NCBI GenBank assembly: GCA_944325665.1
Contig: CALVAY010000001.1
Span: 186,001 to 250,000 of the forward strand
DNA from: Candidatus Gastranaerophilales bacterium
Lineage (GTDB): Bacteria; Cyanobacteriota; Vampirovibrionia; Gastranaerophilales; Gastranaerophilaceae
Direction: 5' to 3'
DNA length: 64,000 nt
The position numbers and the translations under genes were made by a program. The first letter of the stretch is position 1, and each line of letters starts with the position of its first letter. The notes under the pieces were generated by a model. The model saw only the letters and a program-made list of their open reading frames with translations. It was not told the DNA's origin and ran no database searches. This document shows positions 25,307-33,131 of the stretch, piece by piece.

Positions 25307-26407
25307 TTATTTTTTTAGTTTGTCAATTGTTGCTTTTAAGCTTGCAAGTGCAGTTAGAACATCACGTTCTGTTACAAAGCCTAATGTTCCCATTCTGAAA
25401 ATTTTATCTTTAAGGTCGTTTTGACCGTTTGCAACAACGATATTGTAATCGTTTTTAAGAGTTTTTCTTATATCGGGAACGCTTACGCCTTCCGGTGGTA
25501 GAACAGCAGTAATGGCGTAGCTTGCAATGCTTTCATCTTCCACAAAAAGTTTTAGACCCATATCTTTAAGACCTTGTCTTAAAAGTGTTGCGTTGTGTTT
25601 ATGACGCGCAAAGATGTTGTCTAAGCCTTCTTCTCTCATCATTTGAAGCGCTGTATCCAACGCAACAAAAAGGTTTACGGCAGGCGTCCAAGGTGTTGTG
25701 TCCTTATCTAAGTTCTTTTTGTGATCATCCCAATTGAAGTAGAAACTTGGATATTTACATTGTTTGTGTAATTCCCAAGCTCTTTCGTTTGCAACTAAAA
25801 ATGCAAGTCCCGGAGGAATCATAAAACCTTTTTGTGAGCCTGAAATAAGGACATCAATTCCCCATTCGTCCATTTTACAATCAATTGCGCCGATTGATGT
25901 AATACCGTCAACAATAGATACTGCACCGTGTTCGCGGATAATTTTTGCAAGTTCTTTGACAGGGTTTGTAACACCTGTTGAAGTTTCGTTGTGGGTTAGT
26001 GTTACAACTTTAATTTCTTTATTTGTATCTGCATCTAAGATTTTTTTAAGTTCATTTGGGTTGATTGCTTGTCCGTATGGAACTTCAAGCTTTTGAACAT
26101 CAGCACCTCTTGAAGCTGCAATTTTTGCCCAACGTGCGCCAAAGTTACCTATAATCAATGATAAAACTTTATCTCCGGCATTTACAAGGTTTGAAATAGC
26201 TGAATCCATTGCACCCGTGCCTGATGAAGTGTATATTTGAACATCGTGTTTTGTTTGGAAAACCCATTTTAAGTTTTCTTCAACACGTCTTACAATTGCT
26301 GAAAACTCAGTACTTCTGTGTCCGATTGGATGTTTTGCCATAGCTAAAAGTACGCTCTCAGGAACCGGTGTAGGTCCTGGAATCATTAAAAAATCTTTGT
26401 CTTTCAT
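25307..26407 (-). CDS. Class V aminotransferase (serine-glyoxylate/phosphoserine type)
   Basis: 366 aa PLP enzyme. Signatures: MIPGPTPVPESVLLAMAKH, YTSSGTGAMDSAISNLV, LTHNETSTGVTNP, IVDGITSIGAID, and the PLP lysine in SGSQKGFMIPPG. Relatives include alanine-glyoxylate and serine-pyruvate aminotransferases. In several prokaryotes a member of this subgroup next to serA acts as phosphoserine aminotransferase. The position directly before serA supports that role here, by inference. Confidence 0.9.
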   Translation of the reverse strand: MKDKDFLMIPGPTPVPESVLLAMAKHPIGHRSTEFSAIVRRVEENLKWVFQTKHDVQIYTSSGTGAMDSAISNLVNAGDKVLSLIIGNFGARWAKIAASRGADVQKLEVPYGQAINPNELKKILDADTNKEIKVVTLTHNETSTGVTNPVKELAKIIREHGAVSIVDGITSIGAIDCKMDEWGIDVLISGSQKGFMIPPGLAFLVANERAWELHKQCKYPSFYFNWDDHKKNLDKDTTPWTPAVNLFVALDTALQMMREEGLDNIFARHKHNATLLRQGLKDMGLKLFVEDESIASYAITAVLPPEGVSVPDIRKTLKNDYNIVVANGQNDLKDKIFRMGTLGFVTERDVLTALASLKATIDKLKK

Positions 26408-26418
26408 TTTTTCTTCCT

Positions 26419-27411
26419 TTATAAATCTAAACTACTGTTACTTTTTTCCAAATATGCTTGAGGATAGCTGTACGATCGAGTAAACCCGCAGTTTTCGTAC
26501 ATTTTAACAGCATGCATATTATTAAGATCAACACTTGCGTTTAATTCTTTTAAGTTTAGATAACCTGACTGGTTAAGTTTTGCAACATCGCCAACAGTTG
26601 ACTTTAAAAGCAGTTTAGAAAGCCCCATGCCTTGGTGTTCTTTTAAGATTCCGATAAGCGGGATGTTTCCTATTGTTTCTCCCGTAATGTTTGCAAAACA
26701 AAAACCTGCGGGTTTATTTTCATGCATCAGGATTTTAGAACAATCAGCTAAAAACCTTCCGTAAATTGATTTTGTAATTTTTTCCGCAATATCTTTACAG
26801 CCTTCAATTGTTCCAAAACGAACATCAAAATTAATATCGCTGGACTCTTTAAAGCTTTTTAAAATAAGGGTTGCAAGCTCTTTTTCATAAATTTCATTAT
26901 AAGGAACAATTTTATACCCTATCGGAAGAGAGTATAAATTAACCTTTTCAACCTCTTTTATCAAGTGTTTGTTTGTTATGTCAAAAACCATAACAGCTAA
27001 ATCTATAAATTTAAAATTAAATAATGCCAATCTGTTTTTATACTCGGCTTGAACACCAAGCATAGGATAGCTTACAAGGGCTTCTTTTCTTTCGTTTTGC
27101 GTTTCTTGTAAAAATCTTTCAACAAGCGCATCTCTTTTTTCATCAACTCTTTCATTGCCTAAAATGTGAATTAAAAACAGCTCAATAGCCTCTTTACTTG
27201 CGCAAGAATAAGCCAAAAAGCCTGTCGGAATGTTATCTTCAACAAGAAGAATGCAGTTTAAGAGTTTTTTATTAAAATATTCAAGGAATTCTTGATAGTT
27301 AAGAGGGTCAATTTCAAACTTGTAATCTTGAGCACATTTAAGCCTGAAGTCATTATAGACTCCGGCAAATATTTTAAAATAATTTTCACTCAAGACTTCT
27401 GTTTGATACAT
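26419..27411 (-). CDS. GNAT-family acetyltransferase
   Basis: 330 aa. The C-terminal half contains a GNAT acetyl-CoA-binding segment (GILKEHQGMGLSKLLL) followed by NASVDLNNMHAVKMYENCGF, the usual end of the fold. The N-terminal half (ILLVEDNIPTGFLAYS) looks like a second, degenerate GNAT domain. The substrate is unknown. It sits in the ribE-ribBA-aminotransferase-serA operon with 11-15 base gaps. Confidence 0.8.
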   Translation of the reverse strand: MYQTEVLSENYFKIFAGVYNDFRLKCAQDYKFEIDPLNYQEFLEYFNKKLLNCILLVEDNIPTGFLAYSCASKEAIELFLIHILGNERVDEKRDALVERFLQETQNERKEALVSYPMLGVQAEYKNRLALFNFKFIDLAVMVFDITNKHLIKEVEKVNLYSLPIGYKIVPYNEIYEKELATLILKSFKESSDINFDVRFGTIEGCKDIAEKITKSIYGRFLADCSKILMHENKPAGFCFANITGETIGNIPLIGILKEHQGMGLSKLLLKSTVGDVAKLNQSGYLNLKELNASVDLNNMHAVKMYENCGFTRSYSYPQAYLEKSNSSLDL

Positions 27412-27426
27412 TTAAAACTTCCTTAG

Positions 27427-28668
27427 CTAATTTGAAGAGATTATACCACAGGGACACTCTGATATCAAATGATGCATTTTTTCTTTTTTGGTCATTATGT
27501 ATCTTTCGTTAAATTGGTTGATATCAGGGGTTATTGACACCCTTTCTTCAATTTCAATTCCATAGCCTTTAAGTGCAACAATTTTTGTAGGGTTATTTGT
27601 TATGAGTTTTATTTTTTTATAACCCAAATCATAAAGAATTTGAGCGCCAACACCGTAGTTTCTTAAATCGCTTTTGAAACCAAGTGAAATATTTGCCTCA
27701 ATTGTGTCTTGACCCTTATCTTGAAGAGCATAAGCTTTTAATTTGTTTACAAGCCCTATTCCTCGTCCCTCATGGTCTAAAATATACACTAAAGCCCCTT
27801 TTCCGTAGTCGTTTATCATTTTTAGGGAAGCTTGAAGTTGCTGATTGCAGTCGCATTTTAAACTGTGGAAAATATCCCCCGTAAGACAGCAGGAGTGCAT
27901 TCTTACAAGAGGAGTTTTATCTTCTCCGTTGTCTTTTACAAGTGCGACGTGTTCTTTTTTGGTTAGTTCATCCACATAACCGTATATTTCAAAGTCGCCA
28001 AAAGCGGTTGGAAGCTTGGTTCTTATCTCTCTTTTGACAAACCTTTCTTCTCTTAGGCGATATTCAATAAGCTGTGCCACTGTTACAAATTTATAATTGT
28101 GTTTTTTTGCAAATTCAGAAAGGTCGTCTCTTCTTGCCATAGTGCCGTCTTCTTTCATAATTTCGCACATAATGGCAGCAGGTTTAAGTCCTGCAAGGCG
28201 AGCTAAATCCACACCCGATTCAGTATGACCCGATCTTTTTAAAACACCGCCTTCTTTTGCAATAATCGGGAAAATATGCCCCGGGCGTCTTAAATCTTCG
28301 GGTTTTGAATTTTCGTTTAAAATTACTTCAACGGTTTTTGCTCTGTCAGGAGCGCTTATCCCTGTTGTAACACCGAATTTTGGGTCTGCATCTACACTTT
28401 GGGTAAAGTTTGTACCTTTAATATCGGTATTATTTTTAACCATTGGGCCAATACCCACCCTGTCGGCTATTTTTTTATCAACGGCAAGGCATACAAGTCC
28501 TTTGCACTGACTTGCCATAAAGTTTATAATTTCAGGGTTTGAAAATTCCGCAGGAAAAAGCAAATCGCCTTCGTTTTCACGGTCCTCATCATCCGCTACG
28601 ATAACGCCTTTTCCGTTTTTAAAATCCTCGATAGCTTCTTCTATGGTATTAAAAAAGTTTTTGTTCAT
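27427..28668 (-). CDS. ribBA: Bifunctional RibBA (DHBP synthase / GTP cyclohydrolase II)
   Basis: 413 aa. The N-terminal RibB half contains VIVADDEDRENEGDL, GPMVKNNTD and GHTESGVDLARLAG. The C-terminal RibA half has the zinc cysteines in HSCCLTGDIFHSLKCDCNQQ, DHEGRGIGLVNKLKAYALQD, and NNPTKIVALKGYGIE. It starts riboflavin synthesis from GTP and ribulose 5-phosphate. It follows ribE by 20 bases. ribD and ribH are not in this window. Confidence 0.96.
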   Translation of the reverse strand: MNKNFFNTIEEAIEDFKNGKGVIVADDEDRENEGDLLFPAEFSNPEIINFMASQCKGLVCLAVDKKIADRVGIGPMVKNNTDIKGTNFTQSVDADPKFGVTTGISAPDRAKTVEVILNENSKPEDLRRPGHIFPIIAKEGGVLKRSGHTESGVDLARLAGLKPAAIMCEIMKEDGTMARRDDLSEFAKKHNYKFVTVAQLIEYRLREERFVKREIRTKLPTAFGDFEIYGYVDELTKKEHVALVKDNGEDKTPLVRMHSCCLTGDIFHSLKCDCNQQLQASLKMINDYGKGALVYILDHEGRGIGLVNKLKAYALQDKGQDTIEANISLGFKSDLRNYGVGAQILYDLGYKKIKLITNNPTKIVALKGYGIEIEERVSITPDINQFNERYIMTKKEKMHHLISECPCGIISSN

Positions 28669-28688
28669 CGAAATACCCCCAAAATAAG

Positions 28689-29318
28689 CTAAAAATAGCC
28701 ATTTTCCCTTAAAAAGTCTTCACTTATTCTGCTTTTATTATCTTTTGCTGACAAAAATTTTTCAATATATTTTGCAAATATATCAACCTCAATGTTTACA
28801 AAATCACCGCTTTTAAGCTCGTCTAAATTTGTTCTCTCAAGTGTTTGCGGAATTAGAGAAACACAAAATGAATAAGGTGTCAGCTTACTTATGGTAAGGC
28901 TTACCCCGTTTATTGATACAGAGCCTTTTTCAACCATTTGCTCGGTTGTACACTCAAACTCAAAAACTTTGCTCAAACCTTCTTGTACTTTTCCTTTGAA
29001 TTTGGCTTCAAAATCAATATGCCCTTGTACAATGTGCCCATCCAGCCTTGAAGTTAACAGCATAGCACGTTCAAGATTAACCTTATCGCCTGCCTTAAGG
29101 CGTTTTAGGTTTGTTCTGTTCAGGCTTTCTTTCATACAAAAAACTTTAAAAGAATTTGGACTTTTCTCTATGACACTCTGGCATGCTCCGTTAATGGCGA
29201 CAGATTCGCCTATTTTAAGCTCGGGAGAAAAGTATGCACTTGTTTCGATAATAAGCCCTTCGCCTTTATTACTTATTGTTTTTATTGTGCCGATTTCTTC
29301 AATTAATCCTGTGAACAT
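28689..29318 (-). CDS. ribE: Riboflavin synthase, alpha subunit
   Basis: 209 aa made of two similar lumazine-binding halves: MFTGLIEEIGTIKTI and GESVAINGACQSVI, then DGHIVQGHIDFEAKF and GSVSINGVSLTI. It converts 6,7-dimethyl-8-ribityllumazine to riboflavin. It is the first gene of its unit. No Shine-Dalgarno is seen; TAAAAT with an upstream TG lies six bases before the ATG, suggesting a leaderless mRNA. I see no FMN riboswitch in the short upstream gap. Confidence 0.95.
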   Translation of the reverse strand: MFTGLIEEIGTIKTISNKGEGLIIETSAYFSPELKIGESVAINGACQSVIEKSPNSFKVFCMKESLNRTNLKRLKAGDKVNLERAMLLTSRLDGHIVQGHIDFEAKFKGKVQEGLSKVFEFECTTEQMVEKGSVSINGVSLTISKLTPYSFCVSLIPQTLERTNLDELKSGDFVNIEVDIFAKYIEKFLSAKDNKSRISEDFLRENGYF

Positions 29319-29324
29319 AATAAA

Positions 29325-29333
29325 ATTTTACCA
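29325..29333 (-). promoter_or_regulatory. Extended -10 element of ribE, possibly leaderless
   Basis: On the minus strand TGG-TAAAAT (29325-29333) ends six bases before the ribE ATG. It lies directly after the terminator of the upstream 60-aa gene. No good -35 is seen, as expected for an extended -10. Confidence 0.35.
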
Positions 29334-29340
29334 TAAATAA

Positions 29341-29370
29341 AAAACACGAAGGGGTTGCACTTCGTGTTTT
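29341..29370 (-). terminator. Intrinsic terminator after the 60-aa gene
   Basis: AAAACACGAAG (29341-29351) and CTTCGTGTTTT (29360-29370) pair perfectly around an 8-base loop; a T-run follows on the minus strand. Confidence 0.75.
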
Positions 29371-29393
29371 AGGGTTGTTGTCAATTAATTCGG

Positions 29394-29576
29394 CTAGGCA
29401 ATTACATCTAATTTCTGCCCGTTAACGCTTAGTTCACGTCTTCCGCAGCAGTTGATGTCTAATTTTTCACCTTTTTCAAACCTGTTAAGTGCGCTTTGGT
29501 ATTGTTTGTGAGCACCGAATGTAACAGGTTTTGAACATTGTGTTTTGGCAGTTATTGCCTGAATGGGTCTTATCAT
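29394..29576 (-). CDS. Small conserved-style protein (60 aa), hypothetical
   Basis: Begins MIRPIQAITAKTQCSKPVTF and contains CGRRELSVNGQKLDVIA at the end; no family recognised. The segment KPVTFGAH, an aromatic-glycine block near residue 19, loosely recalls the MAFKGEG and TAFQGGD blocks of the 21.6-23.6 kb proteins. It has its own near-consensus promoter, an AGGTAGGG ribosome site and a strong terminator, so it is a separately expressed gene. Confidence 0.65.
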   Translation of the reverse strand: MIRPIQAITAKTQCSKPVTFGAHKQYQSALNRFEKGEKLDINCCGRRELSVNGQKLDVIA

Positions 29577-29591
29577 TTTTCCCTACCTCAT

Positions 29592-29610
29592 TACAAGTCT
29601 TTTAACTTGT
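29592..29610 (-). promoter_or_regulatory. Small leader hairpin before the 60-aa gene
   Basis: ACAAGT and ACTTGT pair around a 6-7 base loop in the ~45-base leader, just upstream of the ribosome site. It could tune translation; the role is unknown. Confidence 0.35.
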
Positions 29611-29628
29611 TTGTTACATCGGATTTTT

Positions 29629-29657
29629 ATTGTATTGCTTACATTTTTTGATGTCAA
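29629..29657 (-). promoter_or_regulatory. Near-consensus sigma-70 promoter of the 60-aa gene
   Basis: On the minus strand: TTGACA (29652-29657), a 17-base spacer, TACAAT (29629-29634). This is the best promoter in the window, and the start would be near 29622. Confidence 0.7.
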
Positions 29658-29710
29658 TATCTTAATGTAAATATTTATATTATCTTTATAAAATTATATT
29701 TTGTTTAATA

Positions 29711-29716
29711 TATAAT
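29711..29716 (+). promoter_or_regulatory. -10 element of der, possibly leaderless
   Basis: A perfect TATAAT ends six bases before the der ATG (29723); no Shine-Dalgarno is present between them. The -35 region is AT-rich without a clear match. Confidence 0.4.
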
Positions 29717-29722
29717 TTTTCT

Positions 29723-31039
29723 ATGAATGATAAAATTGTAGCAATAGTAGGGCGTCCAAACGTCGGTAAATCAACACTTGTCAACAGAATTGTCGGTGCA
29801 AGAAAATCAATAGTTGACGATATGCCCGGCGTTACCCGTGATAGGATATATTTTGATGCAACTTGGCAAGGCAGAGATTTTACGATAATTGATACGGGCG
29901 GTATAATTATCGGGGATGATGACGAGTTTGTGAATAATATCTTGTCTCAAGCTACTTTGGCTGTTGAAGAAGCCAATACGATTATTTTTCTTGTGGACGC
30001 TAAAAGCGGCTTAAGTCCTTATGATTACGATATTGCCAATATTTTAAGGAAATCAAAAAAAGAAGTCTTACTTGTTGCAAACAAGGTGGATTCACCTGAG
30101 CAAAAAGACAATATAGCCGAATTTTACGCATTGGGTTTTGGTGAACCTTATGCAATTACTGCTCTTCATGGCTGTGGCGGTGTCGGCGATTTATTGGATG
30201 AAATAGTTAAAGATATTGAAGTGCAAAAAAGTCTTGAAGATGAGCAAGACGCAATAAAAATAGCTATTGTGGGCAAGCCAAATGCAGGTAAAAGTTCAAT
30301 TTTGAACAATTTGCTAAATGAGCAAAGAGCTATTGTAAGCGATGTTTCAGGCACAACAAGAGACAGTATAAATTCAAGAATTTTTTACGATAATCAGGAA
30401 TATATCCTAATTGACACCGCAGGGATTAGAAAAAAGTCAAAAGTTGACTACGGCGTTGAGGCTTTTGCTGTTGACAGGGCAATTCGCTCTATAAGAGAGG
30501 CTGATGTTGCTCTTTTGGTTATTGATTGTGAAGAAGGCATTACCGATCAGGATAAGAAAATAGCTCAAATTGCCGAGGATTCGGGCTGCGGTATTATTCT
30601 TGCTTTTAATAAATGGGATTTAAAGAAAAATGTTCAAACTCATACTTATGAAAAACAGGTTGAGGCTGAAGTTCCGTTTTTAAATTATGCTAAAAAGCTT
30701 TTTGTCAGTGCAAAAACAGGTCAAAGGCTTAACCAAATTTTTGAAGTGGCAAAAGAGGTGGCTTTTGAGCGTGCAAAAAGAATTTCGACAGGTATTTTAA
30801 ACAAAGTTGTAAACGAAGCGTTTGCGCTTAATCCGCCTGCTTCGATTAAGGGTAAAATGCTCAGAATTTACTACACCACCCAGCCAAAAACAAAACCGCC
30901 GACTTTTGTTTTGTTTATAAACAACAAAGATTTAATTAAAGACTCTTATAAAAGATATTTACTTAAAAAACTAAGAGATGCTTTTGGATTTTTCGGAGTG
31001 CCTGTAAGGATTTCCTATAGGCAAAAGGGGGATAAATGA
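29723..31039 (+). CDS. der: Ribosome assembly GTPase Der (EngA)
   Basis: 438 aa with two GTPase domains in tandem, the hallmark of Der: first G1 GRPNVGKSTLVNRIVGA with DMPGVTRD and NKVD, second G1 GKPNAGKSSILNNLLN with DVSGTTRDS and NKWD, then a C-terminal KH-like domain. It is essential for 50S maturation. The stop overlaps the plsY start (ATGA). Confidence 0.97.
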   Translation: MNDKIVAIVGRPNVGKSTLVNRIVGARKSIVDDMPGVTRDRIYFDATWQGRDFTIIDTGGIIIGDDDEFVNNILSQATLAVEEANTIIFLVDAKSGLSPYDYDIANILRKSKKEVLLVANKVDSPEQKDNIAEFYALGFGEPYAITALHGCGGVGDLLDEIVKDIEVQKSLEDEQDAIKIAIVGKPNAGKSSILNNLLNEQRAIVSDVSGTTRDSINSRIFYDNQEYILIDTAGIRKKSKVDYGVEAFAVDRAIRSIREADVALLVIDCEEGITDQDKKIAQIAEDSGCGIILAFNKWDLKKNVQTHTYEKQVEAEVPFLNYAKKLFVSAKTGQRLNQIFEVAKEVAFERAKRISTGILNKVVNEAFALNPPASIKGKMLRIYYTTQPKTKPPTFVLFINNKDLIKDSYKRYLLKKLRDAFGFFGVPVRISYRQKGDK

Positions 31040-31692
31040 TGCAATTTTTGTACAATAATTTCTTATCTTACTATTCAATGGAGGCGATTAGAATTTTAAT
31101 CGGCTTCTGCGTTGTAGCTTACTTAATTGGTTCAATCCCGACAGGATACATAATTGTCAAATTAAAAACAGGAAAAGACATAAGGCAAGTCGGTTCAGGC
31201 TCAACCGGTGCTACTAACGTAAAGAGAGTATTGGGCAAAAAATGGTTTTTTATCGTAATGCTGCTTGATGCCTTTAAGGGAGCTCTTCCTGTTGTTTTAG
31301 CAAAAGTTGCTCTTGGAGCAGGTCTTTTACTTGATCCTTACGGTATTTTTGCCGTTGCAAGTGCGATTTTTGTAATTATCGGACACTCAAAACCCCTATT
31401 TTTGGGCTTTAAAGGCGGTAAATCGGTTGCATCGGGTGTTGGTACAATTTTAGCTCTATCACCTCTTGCAGGACTTATAATTGCATTTATTTGGTCTATT
31501 ATTACATACTTTAGCCGCTACGTTTCTTTGGGTTCAATTATAGCTTTAATTTTATCCCCTCTTATTATGTATTTTCTATCCGAGCCGCCGGCTTATGTGC
31601 TTTATTGCTTGATTGCGGCCGTGTTTATTGTTTATCTTCACAGAGAAAACATTAAAAGACTTATTGCGGGAAATGAAAACAAAGTAAGATAG
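31036..31692 (+). CDS. plsY: Acyl-phosphate glycerol-3-phosphate acyltransferase PlsY
   Basis: 218 aa, about five membrane helices. Conserved motifs: YLIGSIPTGYIIVKLKTGKD, RQVGSGSTGATNVKRVLGKK, GHSKPLFLGFKGGKSVASGVG. It carries out the first acylation of phospholipid synthesis at the inner membrane. It overlaps der by four bases; an alternative ATG lies at 31039. Confidence 0.95.
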   Translation: MMQFLYNNFLSYYSMEAIRILIGFCVVAYLIGSIPTGYIIVKLKTGKDIRQVGSGSTGATNVKRVLGKKWFFIVMLLDAFKGALPVVLAKVALGAGLLLDPYGIFAVASAIFVIIGHSKPLFLGFKGGKSVASGVGTILALSPLAGLIIAFIWSIITYFSRYVSLGSIIALILSPLIMYFLSEPPAYVLYCLIAAVFIVYLHRENIKRLIAGNENKVR

Positions 31693-31791
31693 GGCTTGCA
31701 ATTAAAATATGAGCATGTAAAATTATACATGTCAGAAATTAATCTCAAAACCCAATAGTTTAAATAGGCTTGATTTAGCCCTGTTTTGCTA

Positions 31792-31819
31792 TTTTCATTT
31801 TTTAAGAGAAAAGTATTAT
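31792..31819 (+). promoter_or_regulatory. Candidate promoter for the rpsE-map unit
   Basis: TTTTCA (31792-31797), 16-base spacer, TATTAT (31814-31819). The 31693-31839 gap also holds a long-range pairing AGGGCT/AGCCCT and a small hairpin GGCT-TGATTT-AGCC that may end the plsY transcript or act as leader structure. Confidence 0.4.
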
Positions 31820-31839
31820 ATTAATTGAAAGGTATAAAC

Positions 31840-32469
31840 GTGGAAGAAAAAGAAGTAATTCAAAACGAAGCAACAGAAGTTGAAGAAGTAAAAGAAACAC
31901 AAGTTGCTCAAGAAGTTGAAGAAGTTCAACAACTTAAACCTCAAAGAAGAGGACAAAGAAGAAGAAAAATCGAAACAGTTGAACCTGTTGAATCAGAATG
32001 GAAAGAGCAAGTTGTTCAAATCCGCCGTGTAACAAAAGTTGTTAAAGGTGGTAAAAAACTTAGCTTTAGAGCAATTGTTATCGTTGGTAACAAAAAAGGT
32101 CAAGTTGGTATGGGTGTTGCAAAAGCTGCTGAAGTTATTATTGCAATTCAAAAAGCAGTTGCCGATGCAAGAAAAAATCTTATTACCGTGCCGATTTTCA
32201 AAACTACAATTCCTCATATGATTACAGGTCGTTCAGGTGCGGGTTCGGTTGTATTAAAACCTGCTTCTCAAGGTACCGGTGTAATCGCAGGTGGTGCAGT
32301 TCGTGCAGTACTTGAATTATCAGGTGTAGAAAATATTTTATCAAAATCATTAGGTTCAAAATCTCCGTTGAATGCGGCTAATGCAACTTTGAACGCACTT
32401 AAAAATTTAAGAGCATTTTCTGACGTTGCTCGTTCTCGCGGAATTGACATGAAGAAAATGTTAGGTTAA
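31840..32469 (+). CDS. rpsE: 30S ribosomal protein S5 with N-terminal extension
   Basis: 209 aa from GTG 31840, which has AAAGG seven bases upstream; a TTG at 31825 is also in frame but lies before that site. The S5 core begins [20 protein letters not shown], with [11 protein letters not shown] and [17 protein letters not shown]. Before it are about 50 extra residues: an acidic Glu/Val/Gln part and a basic patch RRGQRRRK. S5 acts in decoding accuracy. The usual upstream spc genes rplF and rplR are absent here. Confidence 0.93.
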   Translation: MEEKEVIQNEATEVEEVKETQVAQEVEEVQQLKPQRRGQRRRKIETVEPVESEWKEQVVQIRRVTKVVKGGKKLSFRAIVIVGNKKGQVGMGVAKAAEVIIAIQKAVADARKNLITVPIFKTTIPHMITGRSGAGSVVLKPASQGTGVIAGGAVRAVLELSGVENILSKSLGSKSPLNAANATLNALKNLRAFSDVARSRGIDMKKMLG

Positions 32470-32481
32470 GGAAGGTGCAAA

Positions 32482-32670
32482 ATGGCTAAAAAAGAAGAAA
32501 AAATTCAAATAAAATTAGTAAAAAGTACAATAGGCGCACCGGAAAAACATGTTAAAATTGTACGTGCGCTTGGTTTGACAAAAACAAATCAAATCGTTGA
32601 ACACTTACCCTCTGCTACAATTATGGGTATGGTTAACAAAATCCCTCATTTGGTACAAGTAGTTAAATAG
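32482..32670 (+). CDS. rpmD: 50S ribosomal protein L30
   Basis: 62 aa, bacterial L30 length. KIQIKLVKSTIGAPEKHVKI, then VRALGLTKTNQIVEHL and MVNKIPHLVQVV match the family. GGAAGG lies upstream, 12 bases after rpsE. Confidence 0.95.
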   Translation: MAKKEEKIQIKLVKSTIGAPEKHVKIVRALGLTKTNQIVEHLPSATIMGMVNKIPHLVQVVK

Positions 32671-32687
32671 AAAGAAAAGGTATATAA

Positions 32688-33131
32688 ATGATAACATTAG
32701 AAGATTTGAAACCTGCAGAAGGCTCTGTATCTAAATCTAAAAGAGTTGGCAGAGGCCGTTCATCAGGACATGGTAAAACTTCTTGCCGCGGCCATAACGG
32801 TGAAGGTCAAAGATCAGGCAGAAGCTCAAAAAGAGGTTTTGAAGGCGGTCAAATGCCATCATACCGTCAAATGCCTAAATTAAAAGGCTTTAAAAACAGA
32901 TTTGCTCTTCAAACAGCTGAAATCAATGTTTGCGATTTAAACGAATTTGAAGGCGACAGCGTTGATTTATTAACTTTAATCCAAAACAAAAAAGCACATC
33001 CTTCTTGTGTTGTACTAAGAGTTTTGGGTAACGGCGAATTGAAAAAAGCAATCACTGTTAAAGCTACATACGTTACGGCATCTGCAAAAGAAAAAATCGA
33101 AAAAGCAGGCGGAAAGGTTGAATTAGTTTAA
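32688..33131 (+). CDS. rplO: 50S ribosomal protein L15
   Basis: 147 aa. Glycine-rich basic N-terminal half (RVGRGRSSGHGKTSCRGHNG, GFEGGQMPSYRQMPKLKGFK) and the globular end VTVKA-type segment KAITVKATYVTASAKEKIE. The stop overlaps the secY start by one base (TAATG). Confidence 0.95.
   Translation: MITLEDLKPAEGSVSKSKRVGRGRSSGHGKTSCRGHNGEGQRSGRSSKRGFEGGQMPSYRQMPKLKGFKNRFALQTAEINVCDLNEFEGDSVDLLTLIQNKKAHPSCVVLRVLGNGELKKAITVKATYVTASAKEKIEKAGGKVELV

Noticed and set aside
29319-29393. FMN riboswitch before ribE.
   Set aside because: The gap is 75 bases and mostly filled by a terminator; none of the conserved riboswitch blocks could be seen.
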